Origin: Caballeronia hypogeia
GTDB taxonomy: Bacteria; Pseudomonadota; Gammaproteobacteria; Burkholderiales; Burkholderiaceae
NCBI RefSeq assembly: GCF_001544875.2
Contig: NZ_FCOA02000005.1
Coordinates: forward strand, 1 to 64,000
Length of the DNA: 64,000 bases
Direction: 5' to 3'
In this document: piece by piece, positions 18,425 through 29,941 of the stretch
Layout of the letters: each line of letters begins with the position of its first letter
Position numbering within the stretch: position 1 is the first letter of the stretch
Notes under the pieces: model-generated
Seen by the model: only the letters and a program-made list of their open reading frames with translations
Database searches by the model: none
What the model was told of the DNA's origin: nothing
Position numbers and translations under genes: made by a program

Positions 18425-19306
18425 CTACTGCTGACCGCGCTCGAGCGCTTCGAGGAAGCTTTCAGTGAGTGCCATTTGGCCACCTGTTCGCGTCAGCCGC
18501 AGGATTTCAGAAGAGAAGGGATTGCGCTCCAGCGGAATAAAGACGGCTCGCTGGGACTGCGTCCGTGCAAGCGCCTGAGGCACCAGCGCCACCCCCATCC
18601 CGAACTCAACCATGGTGACGACGGTCTGCCACAGCCGAGCTTCATGCCTGATTTTTGGACTGAAGCCGGCCTCGACGCACGTGGCGATGATTTGGTCGTG
18701 GTAATGCGGTGAGACTGCCCGCGGGAAAAGTATGAAGGGTTCGTTTTGCAGATTGCGCAGGTCGATTCGCTTCTTCTTGGCGAGTTGGTGATTGACGGGG
18801 AGGCAGCATAGAAAGGCTTCGGACATCCATAGCTGCGTCTCAATCTCCGCCGGATAGTGACCCCAGTGGGCGAACCCCAAATCAATCTGGAGTTGCTGGA
18901 GCGCTCGCATCTGCTCGGCCGTGTTCATCTCCTTGAGCACAATCTCGACTGCCGGATGCTCGACCTCGAAGCGCTCGACCGCCTCGGGCAAACCCCGATA
19001 GAGCATCGAATTCACAAAACCAATTCGCAGGCGGCCCGCCAGCCCGTGCGCGGACTGCAACGTTACTTTGGCCACCTCGTCGGCTTGCTGCAATAGCCGT
19101 TGAGCTTCGCCGAGCAGGACCTGGCCGGCATTGGTTAGCGCCACCGACTTGCTGCTCCGTTCCAGGAGCTGCACGCCCATCTGCTCCTCAAAGCGCTTGA
19201 TGTCGAAGCTCAACGCAGGTTGTGAGATGAACAGCCGGCGCGCTGCGCGCCCGAAATGCAGTTCTTCCGCGACCGCAACGAAGTATCTGAGTTGTCTGAG
19301 TTCCAT
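18425..19306 (-). CDS. LysR-family regulator of the acyl-CoA operon
   Basis: A 293-residue LysR-type regulator with the N-terminal HTH (RQLRYFVAVAEELHFGRAARRL, then SQPALSFDIKRFE) and a co-inducer domain with LRIGFVNSMLYRGLP near residue 93. The start ATG at 19306 has a good ribosome-binding site (AGGAGCGGCG). It is divergent from the AidB-like acyl-CoA dehydrogenase gene; the 138-bp gap carries two ATCGAT palindromes 20 bp apart, which are candidate operator sites. The benzoate/catechol-responsive subclass (BenM/CatM/CbnR) looks similar at the N-terminus, but the effector cannot be told from sequence. Confidence 0.9.
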   Translation of the reverse strand: MELRQLRYFVAVAEELHFGRAARRLFISQPALSFDIKRFEEQMGVQLLERSSKSVALTNAGQVLLGEAQRLLQQADEVAKVTLQSAHGLAGRLRIGFVNSMLYRGLPEAVERFEVEHPAVEIVLKEMNTAEQMRALQQLQIDLGFAHWGHYPAEIETQLWMSEAFLCCLPVNHQLAKKKRIDLRNLQNEPFILFPRAVSPHYHDQIIATCVEAGFSPKIRHEARLWQTVVTMVEFGMGVALVPQALARTQSQRAVFIPLERNPFSSEILRLTRTGGQMALTESFLEALERGQQ

Positions 19307-19350
19307 CGCTCGCCGCTCCTCAACGATAAATACATGTTATCGCACATGCC

Positions 19351-19376
19351 ATCGATTGTATTGGACGATTATCGAT
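19351..19376. promoter_or_regulatory. Candidate LysR operator: paired ATCGAT palindromes
   Basis: ATCGAT occurs at 19351-19356 and again at 19371-19376, a 20-bp spacing that puts both on one face of the helix. They lie in the divergent gap between the LysR gene and the acyl-CoA dehydrogenase operon. Assignment as operator is inference from position and symmetry. Confidence 0.35.
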
Positions 19377-19444
19377 GCGACTCGTAATCTGAATTTAACG
19401 ACGGCGGCGGACAGACGCGCCGCACTTAAATTAGGAGACACTCC

Positions 19445-21196
19445 ATGGCCGAACAACGGCAAGAGCCCGCGACTTCGAACATCCCCGACAGCCACGGCAT
19501 CAATTTCTTTACCAGCGACCCTTCGTTTGGCCCGTTGCTCAGGAGCTTCCTGGGTGAGAGCACGTACAACAACGTCAAAGACCGCCTGGTCGACCTGGGG
19601 CAGCGCGCGTCGGATGAGCTCGACGTTTGGGCCTCGAATGCCGACCACAATCCTCCGGTACTGAAGCAGCGGACTCGCCGCGGTGAAGCGCTCCAGAGCA
19701 TCGAGAAACATCCGGACTACGTCGCGCTCGAACGCGTGGCATACAGCGAGCTCGGCCTTGCATCGATGAGCCACCGAGGCGATGCGCCGCCGCCGTTGGT
19801 GAAGTACGCCTTGACGTACCTCTTCGTGCAAGCTGAGTTCGGTCTCTGTTGTCCTGTGAGCATGACCGATTCGCTCACTCGCACGCTGCGAAAGTTCGGG
19901 TCGAAAGAACTGGTCGACCGCTATCTACCGATGCTTGCCTCGCAGGACTTCGACACACTATTCCAAGGTGCGATGTTCATGACGGAGCAAGCGGCAGGCT
20001 CCGACACTGGCCGCACGGTCACGCGCGCCACGCGCAGCGTCGATGCGAACGGCAAAGAAGTCTGGAAGCTGACTGGCGACAAGTGGTTCTGCTCAAACGC
20101 AGACGCCGACCTGGCGATGGTGCTGGCGCGGCCCGACGACGCGCCTGAAGGCATTAAGGGCCTCGCGTTGTTCCTGCTGCCGAAGGTGCTTGAAGACGGC
20201 ACGCGCAACGCGTATCACATCGTCCGACTGAAGGACAAACTCGGCAGCCGTTCGATGGCCAGCGGCGAAATCGTTCTTGAAGGCGCTGAGGCTTATCTCA
20301 TTGGAGAGGTCGGGCGCGGCTTCCACCAGATGGCGGACATGATTAACATGTCGCGCCTCTCAAATGGCGTGCGTGCCGCAGGGTTGATGCGCCGCGCACT
20401 CAACGAAGCACTTCACGTTGCGCGGAACCGCTCGGCATTTGGCCGCAAGCTCATCGAGATGCCTTTGATGCAACGGCAACTGATGAAGATGATGCTGCCC
20501 GCAGAACAGGCTCGCTCGATGTTCATGCAGATTGCGACGCTGCTTCCAAAGTCCGACCGTGGCGAAGCGCTCGCAGCCAAATGCGTTCGTATCCTCACCC
20601 CGTTAGTGAAATTCCGCGCGTGCCGTGATGCCAGAAAGGTAACGGGTGACGCGATGGAAGTTCGCGGTGGTGTTGGCTACATCGAAGAATGGGCTGACCC
20701 GCGGCTCGTGCGCGATTCCCACCTGGGCTCCATCTGGGAAGGAACAAGCAACATCGTCGCGCTCGACGTGGCACGCGCAACCCGCCGTGAAGGTTCTCTC
20801 GAATCGCTCGGGCAGTATCTCAATGCTCAACTTGACGAAGCCGCATTACCCGAAGAGTCGGTCGAGTTGCTCCGTGATGTCTTCAAGCGCGCGAGCGCTG
20901 CGATGGACAGCGTAGCGGAGTGCGGTCGGGATGAAAGCGTGCGTGAAGCAGCTAGCGCTGTCTACAACGCAACGAGCGCCATCTTCATGGCGACAGAAGC
21001 CGCACGCGTTGGTAACGATTTCCGTCGGTTGGCGCTTGCTCACCTCATCGTCAAGCACAAGCTCATGCCGCGCGACCCGTTGGCTCCTGCGAATGTCAGT
21101 GCCGATGCAGACGTCATTCGTAAGCTCGTCGACGAAGCACCGATGACGCTCGAGGAAGCAATGTCGCTCATGCCTGCGAGCCTGGAGACCGTGTGA
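19445..21196 (+). CDS. AidB-like acyl-CoA dehydrogenase
   Basis: A 583-residue flavoprotein of the acyl-CoA dehydrogenase superfamily. The N-terminal extension, central FMTEQAAGSDTGRT beta-domain motif, LKDKLGSRSMASGEIVLEGA, and GGVGYIEEW with SIWEGTSNIVALDV near residues 400-440 match the AidB branch, longer than the usual 380 residues because of an extra C-terminal helical domain. E. coli AidB is linked to alkylation protection and has weak isovaleryl-CoA dehydrogenase activity; here the operon context points to true acyl-CoA oxidation instead. The start has a strong ribosome-binding site (AGGAGACA). The next gene overlaps its stop (TGATG), followed by a transporter and a truncated hydratase. 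The substrate is unknown. Confidence 0.88.
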   Translation: MAEQRQEPATSNIPDSHGINFFTSDPSFGPLLRSFLGESTYNNVKDRLVDLGQRASDELDVWASNADHNPPVLKQRTRRGEALQSIEKHPDYVALERVAYSELGLASMSHRGDAPPPLVKYALTYLFVQAEFGLCCPVSMTDSLTRTLRKFGSKELVDRYLPMLASQDFDTLFQGAMFMTEQAAGSDTGRTVTRATRSVDANGKEVWKLTGDKWFCSNADADLAMVLARPDDAPEGIKGLALFLLPKVLEDGTRNAYHIVRLKDKLGSRSMASGEIVLEGAEAYLIGEVGRGFHQMADMINMSRLSNGVRAAGLMRRALNEALHVARNRSAFGRKLIEMPLMQRQLMKMMLPAEQARSMFMQIATLLPKSDRGEALAAKCVRILTPLVKFRACRDARKVTGDAMEVRGGVGYIEEWADPRLVRDSHLGSIWEGTSNIVALDVARATRREGSLESLGQYLNAQLDEAALPEESVELLRDVFKRASAAMDSVAECGRDESVREAASAVYNATSAIFMATEAARVGNDFRRLALAHLIVKHKLMPRDPLAPANVSADADVIRKLVDEAPMTLEEAMSLMPASLETV

Positions 21197-22386
21197 TGAG
21201 TGCAAATCAGGTTACGGGCGCGCTTCAGGGACTTCGCGTCATCGATTTGAGCCGCGTGCTGGGTGGACCGTACTGCACGCAGGCGTTGGCGGACCACGGC
21301 GCGCAAGTCATCAAGCTCGAGCCGCCCAGTGGAGACGAGACCCGCGGCTGGGGACCTCCGTTTGTCGGCGAGACTGCGTCGTACTTTGTGGGTGTGAATC
21401 GCAATAAGCAAGGCATCTGCGTCGACCTGTCTTCCGAAGAAGGCCGCAACATTCTCTGGCAACTGCTCGAAGGCGCTGACGTACTCGTTGAGAATTTCAA
21501 GCCCGGCACGCTCGAACGTTGGGGCATGGACTACGCTCGCCTATCGAAACGATTCCCGAAGCTGATTCATTGCGCAATTTCCGGCTTCGGGCCGGATGGC
21601 CCCCTCGGTGGGCTGCCTGGCTACGACGCAGCCATTCAAGCGATGGCAGGGTTGATGAGCGTGAACGGCGAGCTCGACGGTCCCGCGTTGCGCGTCGGGC
21701 TTCCAGTCGTCGATATGGTGACCGGCCTCAATGCGCTGGCTGGCATTCTTCTCGCCCTCGCGGAGCGGGAGAAGAGTGGTCGAGGTCAATCGCTCGATAT
21801 CGCGCTGTACGACAGCGGCATCTCGCTCCTGCATCCGCATCTGCCGAACTACTTCGGCAACGGGCGCACGCCACAGCGTAGCGGGAACGCGCATCCGAAT
21901 ATCACGCCGTACGACAGCTATCGAACCGCGACCGCTCCCATCTTCCTTGCTGTGGGGAACGACCGGCAGTTCGCGAAGCTGGTTAGCCATCTCAGCGCGC
22001 CGGAACTCGCGCAAGACGCGCGCTTTGTCGACAACAAGAGCCGTTGCGCGCATCGCGGCGAGCTCAAAGAGGTGCTCGAATGCTTGATGCAGTCACTCGA
22101 TTGCGAGTCGCTCGCCACCGAGCTTATTCGTGGTGGTGTGCCGTGTGGTCCGGTCCAAACGGTGGACGCCGTCGCCAACCATCCGCACACGCTTCACCGC
22201 GAACTGATTGTCGAAATCGGTTCGTATCGCGGTACGGGCACGCCAATCAAATTGTCCCGGACACCGGCCACGTATCGCTCGGCGCCACCTGCACTGGGCG
22301 GAGATACGCGTGCGGTGCTCGATGAACTCGGCATCGACGATGCGACACAACGGCGTCTGTTCGAGGCCGGAGTACTTAAAGGCTGA
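21196..22386 (+). CDS. CaiB/BaiF-family CoA transferase (class III)
   Basis: A class III CoA transferase of about 396 residues that moves CoA between carboxylic acids. The start region LRVIDLSRVLGGPYC, the VNRNKQGICVDL block, and VVDMVTGLNALAGI with the likely catalytic Asp near residue 172 are typical. The ATG at 21196 overlaps the upstream stop codon; a GTG one codon earlier is possible. It would activate the acid taken up by the transporter in the same operon so that the AidB-like dehydrogenase can act on it. The actual acid cannot be named; succinyl-CoA or acetyl-CoA as donor is only family knowledge. Confidence 0.9.
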   Translation: MSANQVTGALQGLRVIDLSRVLGGPYCTQALADHGAQVIKLEPPSGDETRGWGPPFVGETASYFVGVNRNKQGICVDLSSEEGRNILWQLLEGADVLVENFKPGTLERWGMDYARLSKRFPKLIHCAISGFGPDGPLGGLPGYDAAIQAMAGLMSVNGELDGPALRVGLPVVDMVTGLNALAGILLALAEREKSGRGQSLDIALYDSGISLLHPHLPNYFGNGRTPQRSGNAHPNITPYDSYRTATAPIFLAVGNDRQFAKLVSHLSAPELAQDARFVDNKSRCAHRGELKEVLECLMQSLDCESLATELIRGGVPCGPVQTVDAVANHPHTLHRELIVEIGSYRGTGTPIKLSRTPATYRSAPPALGGDTRAVLDELGIDDATQRRLFEAGVLKG

Positions 22387-22455
22387 CATCCAACAACACT
22401 CAAGCATTCGAACCAAACCGGCGCGCCCAGACCGGAAATCTTCAGGAGACAATCG

Positions 22456-23772
22456 ATGCAAACCACCGTGCAAGGAAGTCCGACGCGCCAGCCTGGTCGC
22501 GCGGCCTTCGCCGCCTTTGTCGGCACCACCATTGAGTGGTACGACTTCTACATCTACGCGACGGCTTCGGCACTCGTGTTTGGCAAGCTGTTCTTCCCTC
22601 AGGGCGACTCGTTCTACAGTACGCTCGCTTCGTTCGGCACTTTCGCTGTAGGGTTCTTCGCACGACCCTTTGGAGGCCTCGTCTTCGGTCACCTGGGGGA
22701 CCGAATCGGGCGAAAGAAGGCGCTCGTCGCGACACTTGCCATCATGGGCATTGGCACGGTTGGTATCGGCTTCCTGCCAACCTATGCTTCCGCCGGTGCG
22801 CTTGCTCCCGTCTTGCTCGTGTTGCTGCGCGTCGCACAGGGCATCGCAATCGGCGGCGAATGGGGTGGTGCGGTCCTGATGGCAGGCGAGCATGCGCCCA
22901 AGGCCAAGCGCACCTTCTTAGCGTCGTTCGCGCAACTGGGCAGCCCGGCCGGCCTGATTCTCGCACTGCTCGCGTTCCGAACGGTCGGGCATATGCCGAA
23001 AGAACAGCTGATGGATTGGGGGTGGCGCGTCCCATTCCTGCTCAGCGCGGTCTTGCTCATTGTGGGCATTTTCATCCGCTCGGGCGTCTCTGAGTCCCCT
23101 GAGTTCGCTGCTGCCGCCAAGCGCGAGAAACCTGCGCGTCTTCCCATCCTTGACGTACTGAGCAATGCATGGGGCAAAGTGCTCCTCTGCCTTGGTGCCA
23201 ATGTGATTGGAGTTGCAGGTGCATGGTTCTGCAACACGTTCATGCTGAGTTTCACGACAGAAACGCTCGGAATCAGCCGCTCGCTCATGCTCGACTGCCT
23301 CTTCATCGTCGCTTTCGTGCACTTTTTCAACCAGCTTTTTTCGGGATGGCTCGCGCAGCGCGTTGGTGCGAAGAAGTTCCTTGCTTGGGCCGCGGGGCTG
23401 GCCATGCTGTCTCCGTATCCGATGTTCATCTTGGTGTCGACAGGCAAGCCACTCGCCATCGTAGTCGGAATCGCCATCACCGTGATGTGTATGTCGGGGT
23501 CATACGCCGTGATGGCTGGATTGATGACTGATGCCTTCGACGTGCGATACCGCTACTCGGCAATCTCACTGTCTTATCAGTCGTGCGCCGCGCTGGCGGG
23601 AGGCCTGACCCCAATCATCGGAACCGTGCTCGCGCATGCCTGGCCTGGACAGTGGTGGCCGCTGGCCGTCTTCTACAGTGCGCTTGCTGCGGTGTCTTTG
23701 CTCTGCTTGCTGGGCCTGCAGACGAACAAATCCGACGTTCGTTCGCCGGCTACGGTCGTAGTGCCGGAGTGA
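22456..23772 (+). CDS. MFS transporter, metabolite:H+ symporter (MHS) type
   Basis: A 438-residue, twelve-helix transporter of the plasma membrane. The start region TTIEWYDFYIYATASALVFGKLFFP, RPFGGLVFGHLGDRIGRKKAL after helix 2 and RVAQGIAIGGEWGGAVL are hallmarks of the MHS family, which includes shikimate, alpha-ketoglutarate and citrate/proton symporters. A ribosome-binding site (GGAGAC) precedes the ATG. Third gene of the acyl-CoA operon, about 70 bp after the CoA transferase, so it presumably imports the organic acid that operon degrades. Confidence 0.92.
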   Translation: MQTTVQGSPTRQPGRAAFAAFVGTTIEWYDFYIYATASALVFGKLFFPQGDSFYSTLASFGTFAVGFFARPFGGLVFGHLGDRIGRKKALVATLAIMGIGTVGIGFLPTYASAGALAPVLLVLLRVAQGIAIGGEWGGAVLMAGEHAPKAKRTFLASFAQLGSPAGLILALLAFRTVGHMPKEQLMDWGWRVPFLLSAVLLIVGIFIRSGVSESPEFAAAAKREKPARLPILDVLSNAWGKVLLCLGANVIGVAGAWFCNTFMLSFTTETLGISRSLMLDCLFIVAFVHFFNQLFSGWLAQRVGAKKFLAWAAGLAMLSPYPMFILVSTGKPLAIVVGIAITVMCMSGSYAVMAGLMTDAFDVRYRYSAISLSYQSCAALAGGLTPIIGTVLAHAWPGQWWPLAVFYSALAAVSLLCLLGLQTNKSDVRSPATVVVPE

Positions 23773-23878
23773 CCAAGGCATCGGCGCGCAGAAGCATATG
23801 CGCGTCGATGCTTGGCCCCCCGTCGCCCGGCCGCAGCACACGAATCTTTCTCTGCATAGCATCAAGTTTTCGACCCTC

Positions 23879-24163
23879 ATGCCCGACACCAATCTCGTCA
23901 GCAACGCCTCTTCCGACGCTGTTCTCACGCAAGTAATAGACGGAATTCTTATCGTCACCATCAACCACGCGCCGGTCAATGCGCTGAGCGTGCCTGTTCG
24001 GCAACGCCTGATGGCTGCAATCGAGCGCGCGAATTCTGACTCCGATGTGAGGGGCGTTGCTATTGTCGGCAGCGGCCGTGCGTTTTGTGGTGGCGCTGAT
24101 ATCCGCGAGTTCGGTAAGCCCGTTTCGCTGTGGACGCGACAGGTGTGTGCGGCTATCTCGGGC
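23879..24163 (+). pseudogene. Enoyl-CoA hydratase/3-hydroxyacyl-CoA dehydrogenase, N-terminal fragment only
   Basis: The first 95 or so residues of a crotonase-fold enzyme, with VNALSVPVRQRL and the oxyanion motif AFCGGADIREFG. The match ends abruptly near CAAI at about 24160; the frame then runs into unrelated sequence and stops at 24211. In related Burkholderiaceae proteins this N-terminus often begins a bifunctional enzyme of roughly 700 residues, so most of the gene is missing. It follows the MHS transporter in the same direction and was probably the fourth gene of the operon. The break coincides with the end of another truncated gene on the other strand. Confidence 0.78.
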
Positions 24164-24444
24164 GTTCCCGAATCTGTGAAGATGACGGAATCAGGGGAGA
24201 AGACGTCGTAGTAGATGACGTTCGGCTGGTCCGTTTGCACGGCGACGCTTGGTTCTTCGCTGATTAGAAGCGACGCCAGAAGCTGTATTGAGCCTTTCAT
24301 GCCCTTCGGGGTTTTGAAGACCCATACCCGCTTCGGCAAGCGATGTGACAGCTCGACACTCTTCGTGCTACTGGAGCCAATCAAACCGACCGACCCGTTC
24401 TTGACGTTCTGCTCGAAACTCTGCGAATGATAGAAAATATCCAT
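24163..24444 (-). pseudogene. Truncated gene for a conserved protein of unknown function
   Basis: The frame starts at the ATG at 24444 with a good ribosome-binding site (GAGGTGA) and reads as a natural protein for about 94 residues (DIFYHSQSFEQN, VGLIGSSSTKS, KTPKGMKGSIQLLA, then VIYYDVFSPDSVIFTDSGTPE). After about 24163 it enters the antisense of the hydratase fragment, so the C-terminus is lost. I have the impression of a small conserved hypothetical family but cannot name it. The tail-to-tail joining of two fragments points to one deletion. Confidence 0.55.
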
Positions 24445-24710
24445 CCGCGACTCATTCACCTCGTGGTTTGCAAAGCCATGCGACCAGGGTATGTTACCAA
24501 CTTCGTCGCTGCGACTCAGTGACAACGGGGTTCAGGCAAACGTGCCCATGCCTGCCAGAAGTCGCGATAACGCTCATCGTGGGCGGCAGTCGTCTATCAA
24601 CATCACGAGCGGTCCAAGGGGTACCCAGCTAGTGATGGGGGCATTTTCGACGCGTGTTGACCGCGCCGACAACCGCGCACCGAGAACCAAGCGATGCGCG
24701 GCATAAACGC

Positions 24711-27177
<2,467 letters not shown>

Positions 27178-28276
27178 GGTGCGAATCCTGCGAAGATGAA
27201 CAACCGGCCGCTTCCCGGCCCGAGGCACTGCTGCGTTAGATATATGCTCTTCGAAGACGAGGAAATGGCCGTGAGCGCACTGCGCTGAGACACCGGCATT
27301 CAACGAAAACTGCGCGGTGGTCAAAGCGAGGAACCGAACCAAGTACGTGGTCGTACTGGCGACGAAGAGCGCTCGGCGCCCCGACCGTGAGCCACTAGCG
27401 AAGATTACGGCATCTTCGCGGCACAGAAAGTTGTCGTCAAGACGCTACCGTTTTTCGGCATGCGATGATTTCCGACGATAAAATCAGCAAGCAATTGTTT
27501 TTATTGAATAAATTATCGTAAAACATACGTCGAGAACCGGGTTCCCGCAGGGAAAATACCTATAAATTCTCGTTTTATGGAACGTGACAGAACCGTTTTT
27601 CGGTTTTTATCATGTTTATCGCGCGTGCCACTGCGGCGAAGAGCTCGCAGGACTGCCGCAGAGCATCAAGCCGGTGAAGCCGGGCGATTCCCGTTGCCGG
27701 CATCCGCTCGCTTCGTGAGACGTTTCCCCCATTCGCGCAGTTCAAGTACCTAGCCCGAAATTTCTCCTTTTGCCTCGCCTCGCCACGATTGTCTCGCGGC
27801 CAGGAAGGACAAGTAGTTGTCGTTGATGCCGCTCTTTCCGAGGCGTAACGTTCGGACCCCCGAGGCGCGAGCAAGACAAGACCGTTCTCGTCCGAGCGAG
27901 CCAACGTCTCGCACAGGGGTACGACTGCTGTCCAGCCTCGGCGTTTAAAAGCGTTGAGGCCGGGACGCGCGTCGCGTCCATCATGCGGCCCTTCACCACT
28001 CGGCTATCGCGCTTCGTCGGCGAGCCTTTGCTGGGCTCTGCGCCCGCACGTACACGCACCGGCTTATCCGGTAGCACGGTTCACACGGTGCGCTGGAGCG
28101 GCTCCGTGCGCAAATTTCGCATTCGTACCAAAAATCGGTTCTTCGCGTTTCCACTAATCGGGATTGTGTTGACTTTAACTTTTTGTGGCCGTCTAATTTC
28201 CCAACGGTTTAGCACTGCTCCTGTAGCGGCCGCCGAAAAGTTGAAAAACTCGTTCTGATACTTGTGGGGTGACCAA
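27178..28276. other. Large intergenic region between the symporter-frmA and ABC-transporter operons
   Basis: About 1.1 kb with no credible protein gene on either strand. An AT-rich patch at about 27470-27545 contrasts with its surroundings and could be a promoter or regulator-binding zone. The right end contains the promoter at 28169-28197. Confidence 0.45.
28169..28197 (+). promoter_or_regulatory. Sigma70-type promoter for the ABC-transporter operon
   Basis: TTGACT at 28169-28174 and TCTAAT at 28192-28197 are separated by 17 bp. A start near 28204 would leave an untranslated leader of about 73 bases before the substrate-binding-protein gene at 28277. Confidence 0.55.
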
Positions 28277-29170
28277 ATGTTGAAGAAGTACGTTGTGACA
28301 GCCTTGTTGGTAGCCATCTCGTGCGCGGCGTCTGCTACCGCTTTCGCCGGCGCGACATTGGACCAAATTAAGAGCAGCAAGGAAATCACCCTCGGGTACC
28401 GCGAGGCGTCGGTTCCATTTTCGTTTATCGACCAGAACCAGAAACCGGTAGGTTTTTCTCTCGACCTGTGCGCGCACGTGGTGGATGAGCTGAAGAAGAC
28501 GCTCAACCTGCCGCAGCTCAACGTCAAATACCTCCCGGTCACTGGCGCCAACCGAATTCCCCTTATTCAGAACGGCACGGTGACCATCGAGTGCGGAGGC
28601 ACCTCGAGCAGCGCTCAACGTCTCCAGCAGGTCGGCTTCTCGGTTGCGACGTTCGTTAGCCACTCGATGTGGCTGACCAAGGCGGACAGCGGCATCAGGA
28701 GCGCTGCAGACCTTAAAGGCAAGACCGTTGTGGTGACGCAGGGGTCGAACGCCGTTCAGCTTGCAAAGGAAGTGAGCGAGAAGAACGGGCTCGGTCTGAA
28801 TGTCGTCCAGGCTCACGACCATGCTGAGTCGATGCTGATGCTCCAAGCGGGACGGGCCGCAGCGTTCATGGAAGACGACATTCTTCTGGCTGCCAAGAAG
28901 GCCGAAGCGCAAAACCCCGGCCAGTACAAGTTCTTGCCAGACTCGTACAACACGCTGGTCTACGGCTTGATGGTGCCGAAGAACGACCCAGAGTTCAAAG
29001 CCATCGTCGATAAGGCTTTGAGCAATCTGATGACGTCGGGCCAGTTCGTCCAGATTTACAACAAGTGGTTTGAAAAGCCGATTCCGCCGAACAATACGAA
29101 TCTGAATTTCCCGGTCTCCACAGACCTGAAAGAGCGTATCGCGCATCCGAGCGACAAGCTCCCCGCCTGA
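28277..29170 (+). CDS. gltI: Polar amino acid ABC transporter, periplasmic binding protein (GltI-like)
   Basis: A 297-residue periplasmic binding protein of the glutamate/aspartate type (SBP family 3). Residues 1-24 are a signal peptide with likely cleavage after TAFA. Then come LDQIKSSKEITLGYREASVPFSF, DLCAHVVDELKK, the ligand-binding CGGTSSSAQR with its conserved Arg, and AFMEDDILLA. The ATG at 28277 follows a GGGGTGA ribosome-binding site. First gene of a five-gene operon with two permeases, an ATPase and a PLP enzyme. Ligand: probably glutamate, aspartate or a close analogue; the symbol follows the nearest E. coli family. Confidence 0.9.
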   Translation: MLKKYVVTALLVAISCAASATAFAGATLDQIKSSKEITLGYREASVPFSFIDQNQKPVGFSLDLCAHVVDELKKTLNLPQLNVKYLPVTGANRIPLIQNGTVTIECGGTSSSAQRLQQVGFSVATFVSHSMWLTKADSGIRSAADLKGKTVVVTQGSNAVQLAKEVSEKNGLGLNVVQAHDHAESMLMLQAGRAAAFMEDDILLAAKKAEAQNPGQYKFLPDSYNTLVYGLMVPKNDPEFKAIVDKALSNLMTSGQFVQIYNKWFEKPIPPNNTNLNFPVSTDLKERIAHPSDKLPA

Positions 29171-29205
29171 TTACCAGGTACTTCGATTTCGGGGAGAACG
29201 GGGAC

Positions 29206-29931
29206 ATGAACTTCCTCTTTGAACAAACCACAGACGGCAACACCTATTTCAGCTGGTTGATGTCCGGCTTGCTGTGGACGCTGGTGCTGTGGGTGACCGC
29301 CGGTATCGCTGCATTCATTATCGGTTTGGTTATTGGCTCGTTCCGCACAGCGCCATCGCTCATCCTGCAGGCAATTGGGCGCTGCTACGTGCAGATTTTC
29401 CGGAATATCCCGCTCATCGTTCAGGCGTTCCTCTGGTACTTCGTTTTCCCCGAAATCGTTCCGGCTTCGTTCGGCAACTACATCAAGTCGGTGCCACCGC
29501 CGTGGGCGAGCTTCGTCCCAGCGGTGATTGCACTGAGCCTCTACACCGCGTCGCGCGTTGCTGAGCAGATTCGTGCTGGCATCAAAGCGCTGCCGGACGG
29601 ACAGCTCAAAGCAGGACACGCACTTGGCATGAGTACGTTTCAGTCGTATCGCATGGTGCTGATTCCTCAAGCGCTGCGAATCACGGTGCCGACTCTGACC
29701 AGCGAAGCTCTCGGTCTGCTGAAGAACACGTCCGTGGCGCTGACGATTGGGCTGCTCGAGCTAACCGCTCAAGCCCAACAAATCAACGAGTTCACCTTCA
29801 AGACATTCGGTGCATTTGGAAGCGCCACCGTCATTTACCTCGTGACGGCTTTGCTGGTCTACCAGGTGGCGGCGCTCATCGAGCGTCTCGTCGAGATTCC
29901 CGGCACCAGCACGACCGCGTCGCGTGGCTAA
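29206..29931 (+). CDS. gltJ: Amino acid ABC transporter permease (GltJ-like)
   Basis: A 241-residue inner-membrane permease of the His/Glu/Gln/Arg/opine subfamily. It has about five membrane helices, the YVQIFRNIPLIVQAF block near residue 63, and the EAA loop around EQIRAGIKALPDGQLKAGHALGMS at about 121-144, which docks on the ATPase. A GGGGACATG start region gives a usable ribosome-binding site. It sits 35 bp after the binding protein and 10 bp before the second permease. Confidence 0.92.
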   Translation: MNFLFEQTTDGNTYFSWLMSGLLWTLVLWVTAGIAAFIIGLVIGSFRTAPSLILQAIGRCYVQIFRNIPLIVQAFLWYFVFPEIVPASFGNYIKSVPPPWASFVPAVIALSLYTASRVAEQIRAGIKALPDGQLKAGHALGMSTFQSYRMVLIPQALRITVPTLTSEALGLLKNTSVALTIGLLELTAQAQQINEFTFKTFGAFGSATVIYLVTALLVYQVAALIERLVEIPGTSTTASRG

Positions 29932-29941
29932 GGAGTAAGAC

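Noticed and set aside
23566-24525. A 319-codon minus-strand frame across the MHS transporter end and the hydratase fragment
   Set aside because: Only the part from 24444 to about 24163 has natural protein character; the rest is antisense to real coding sequence.
28193-29146. A 317-codon minus-strand frame
   Set aside because: It is antisense to the clearly real periplasmic binding-protein gene and has no family resemblance.
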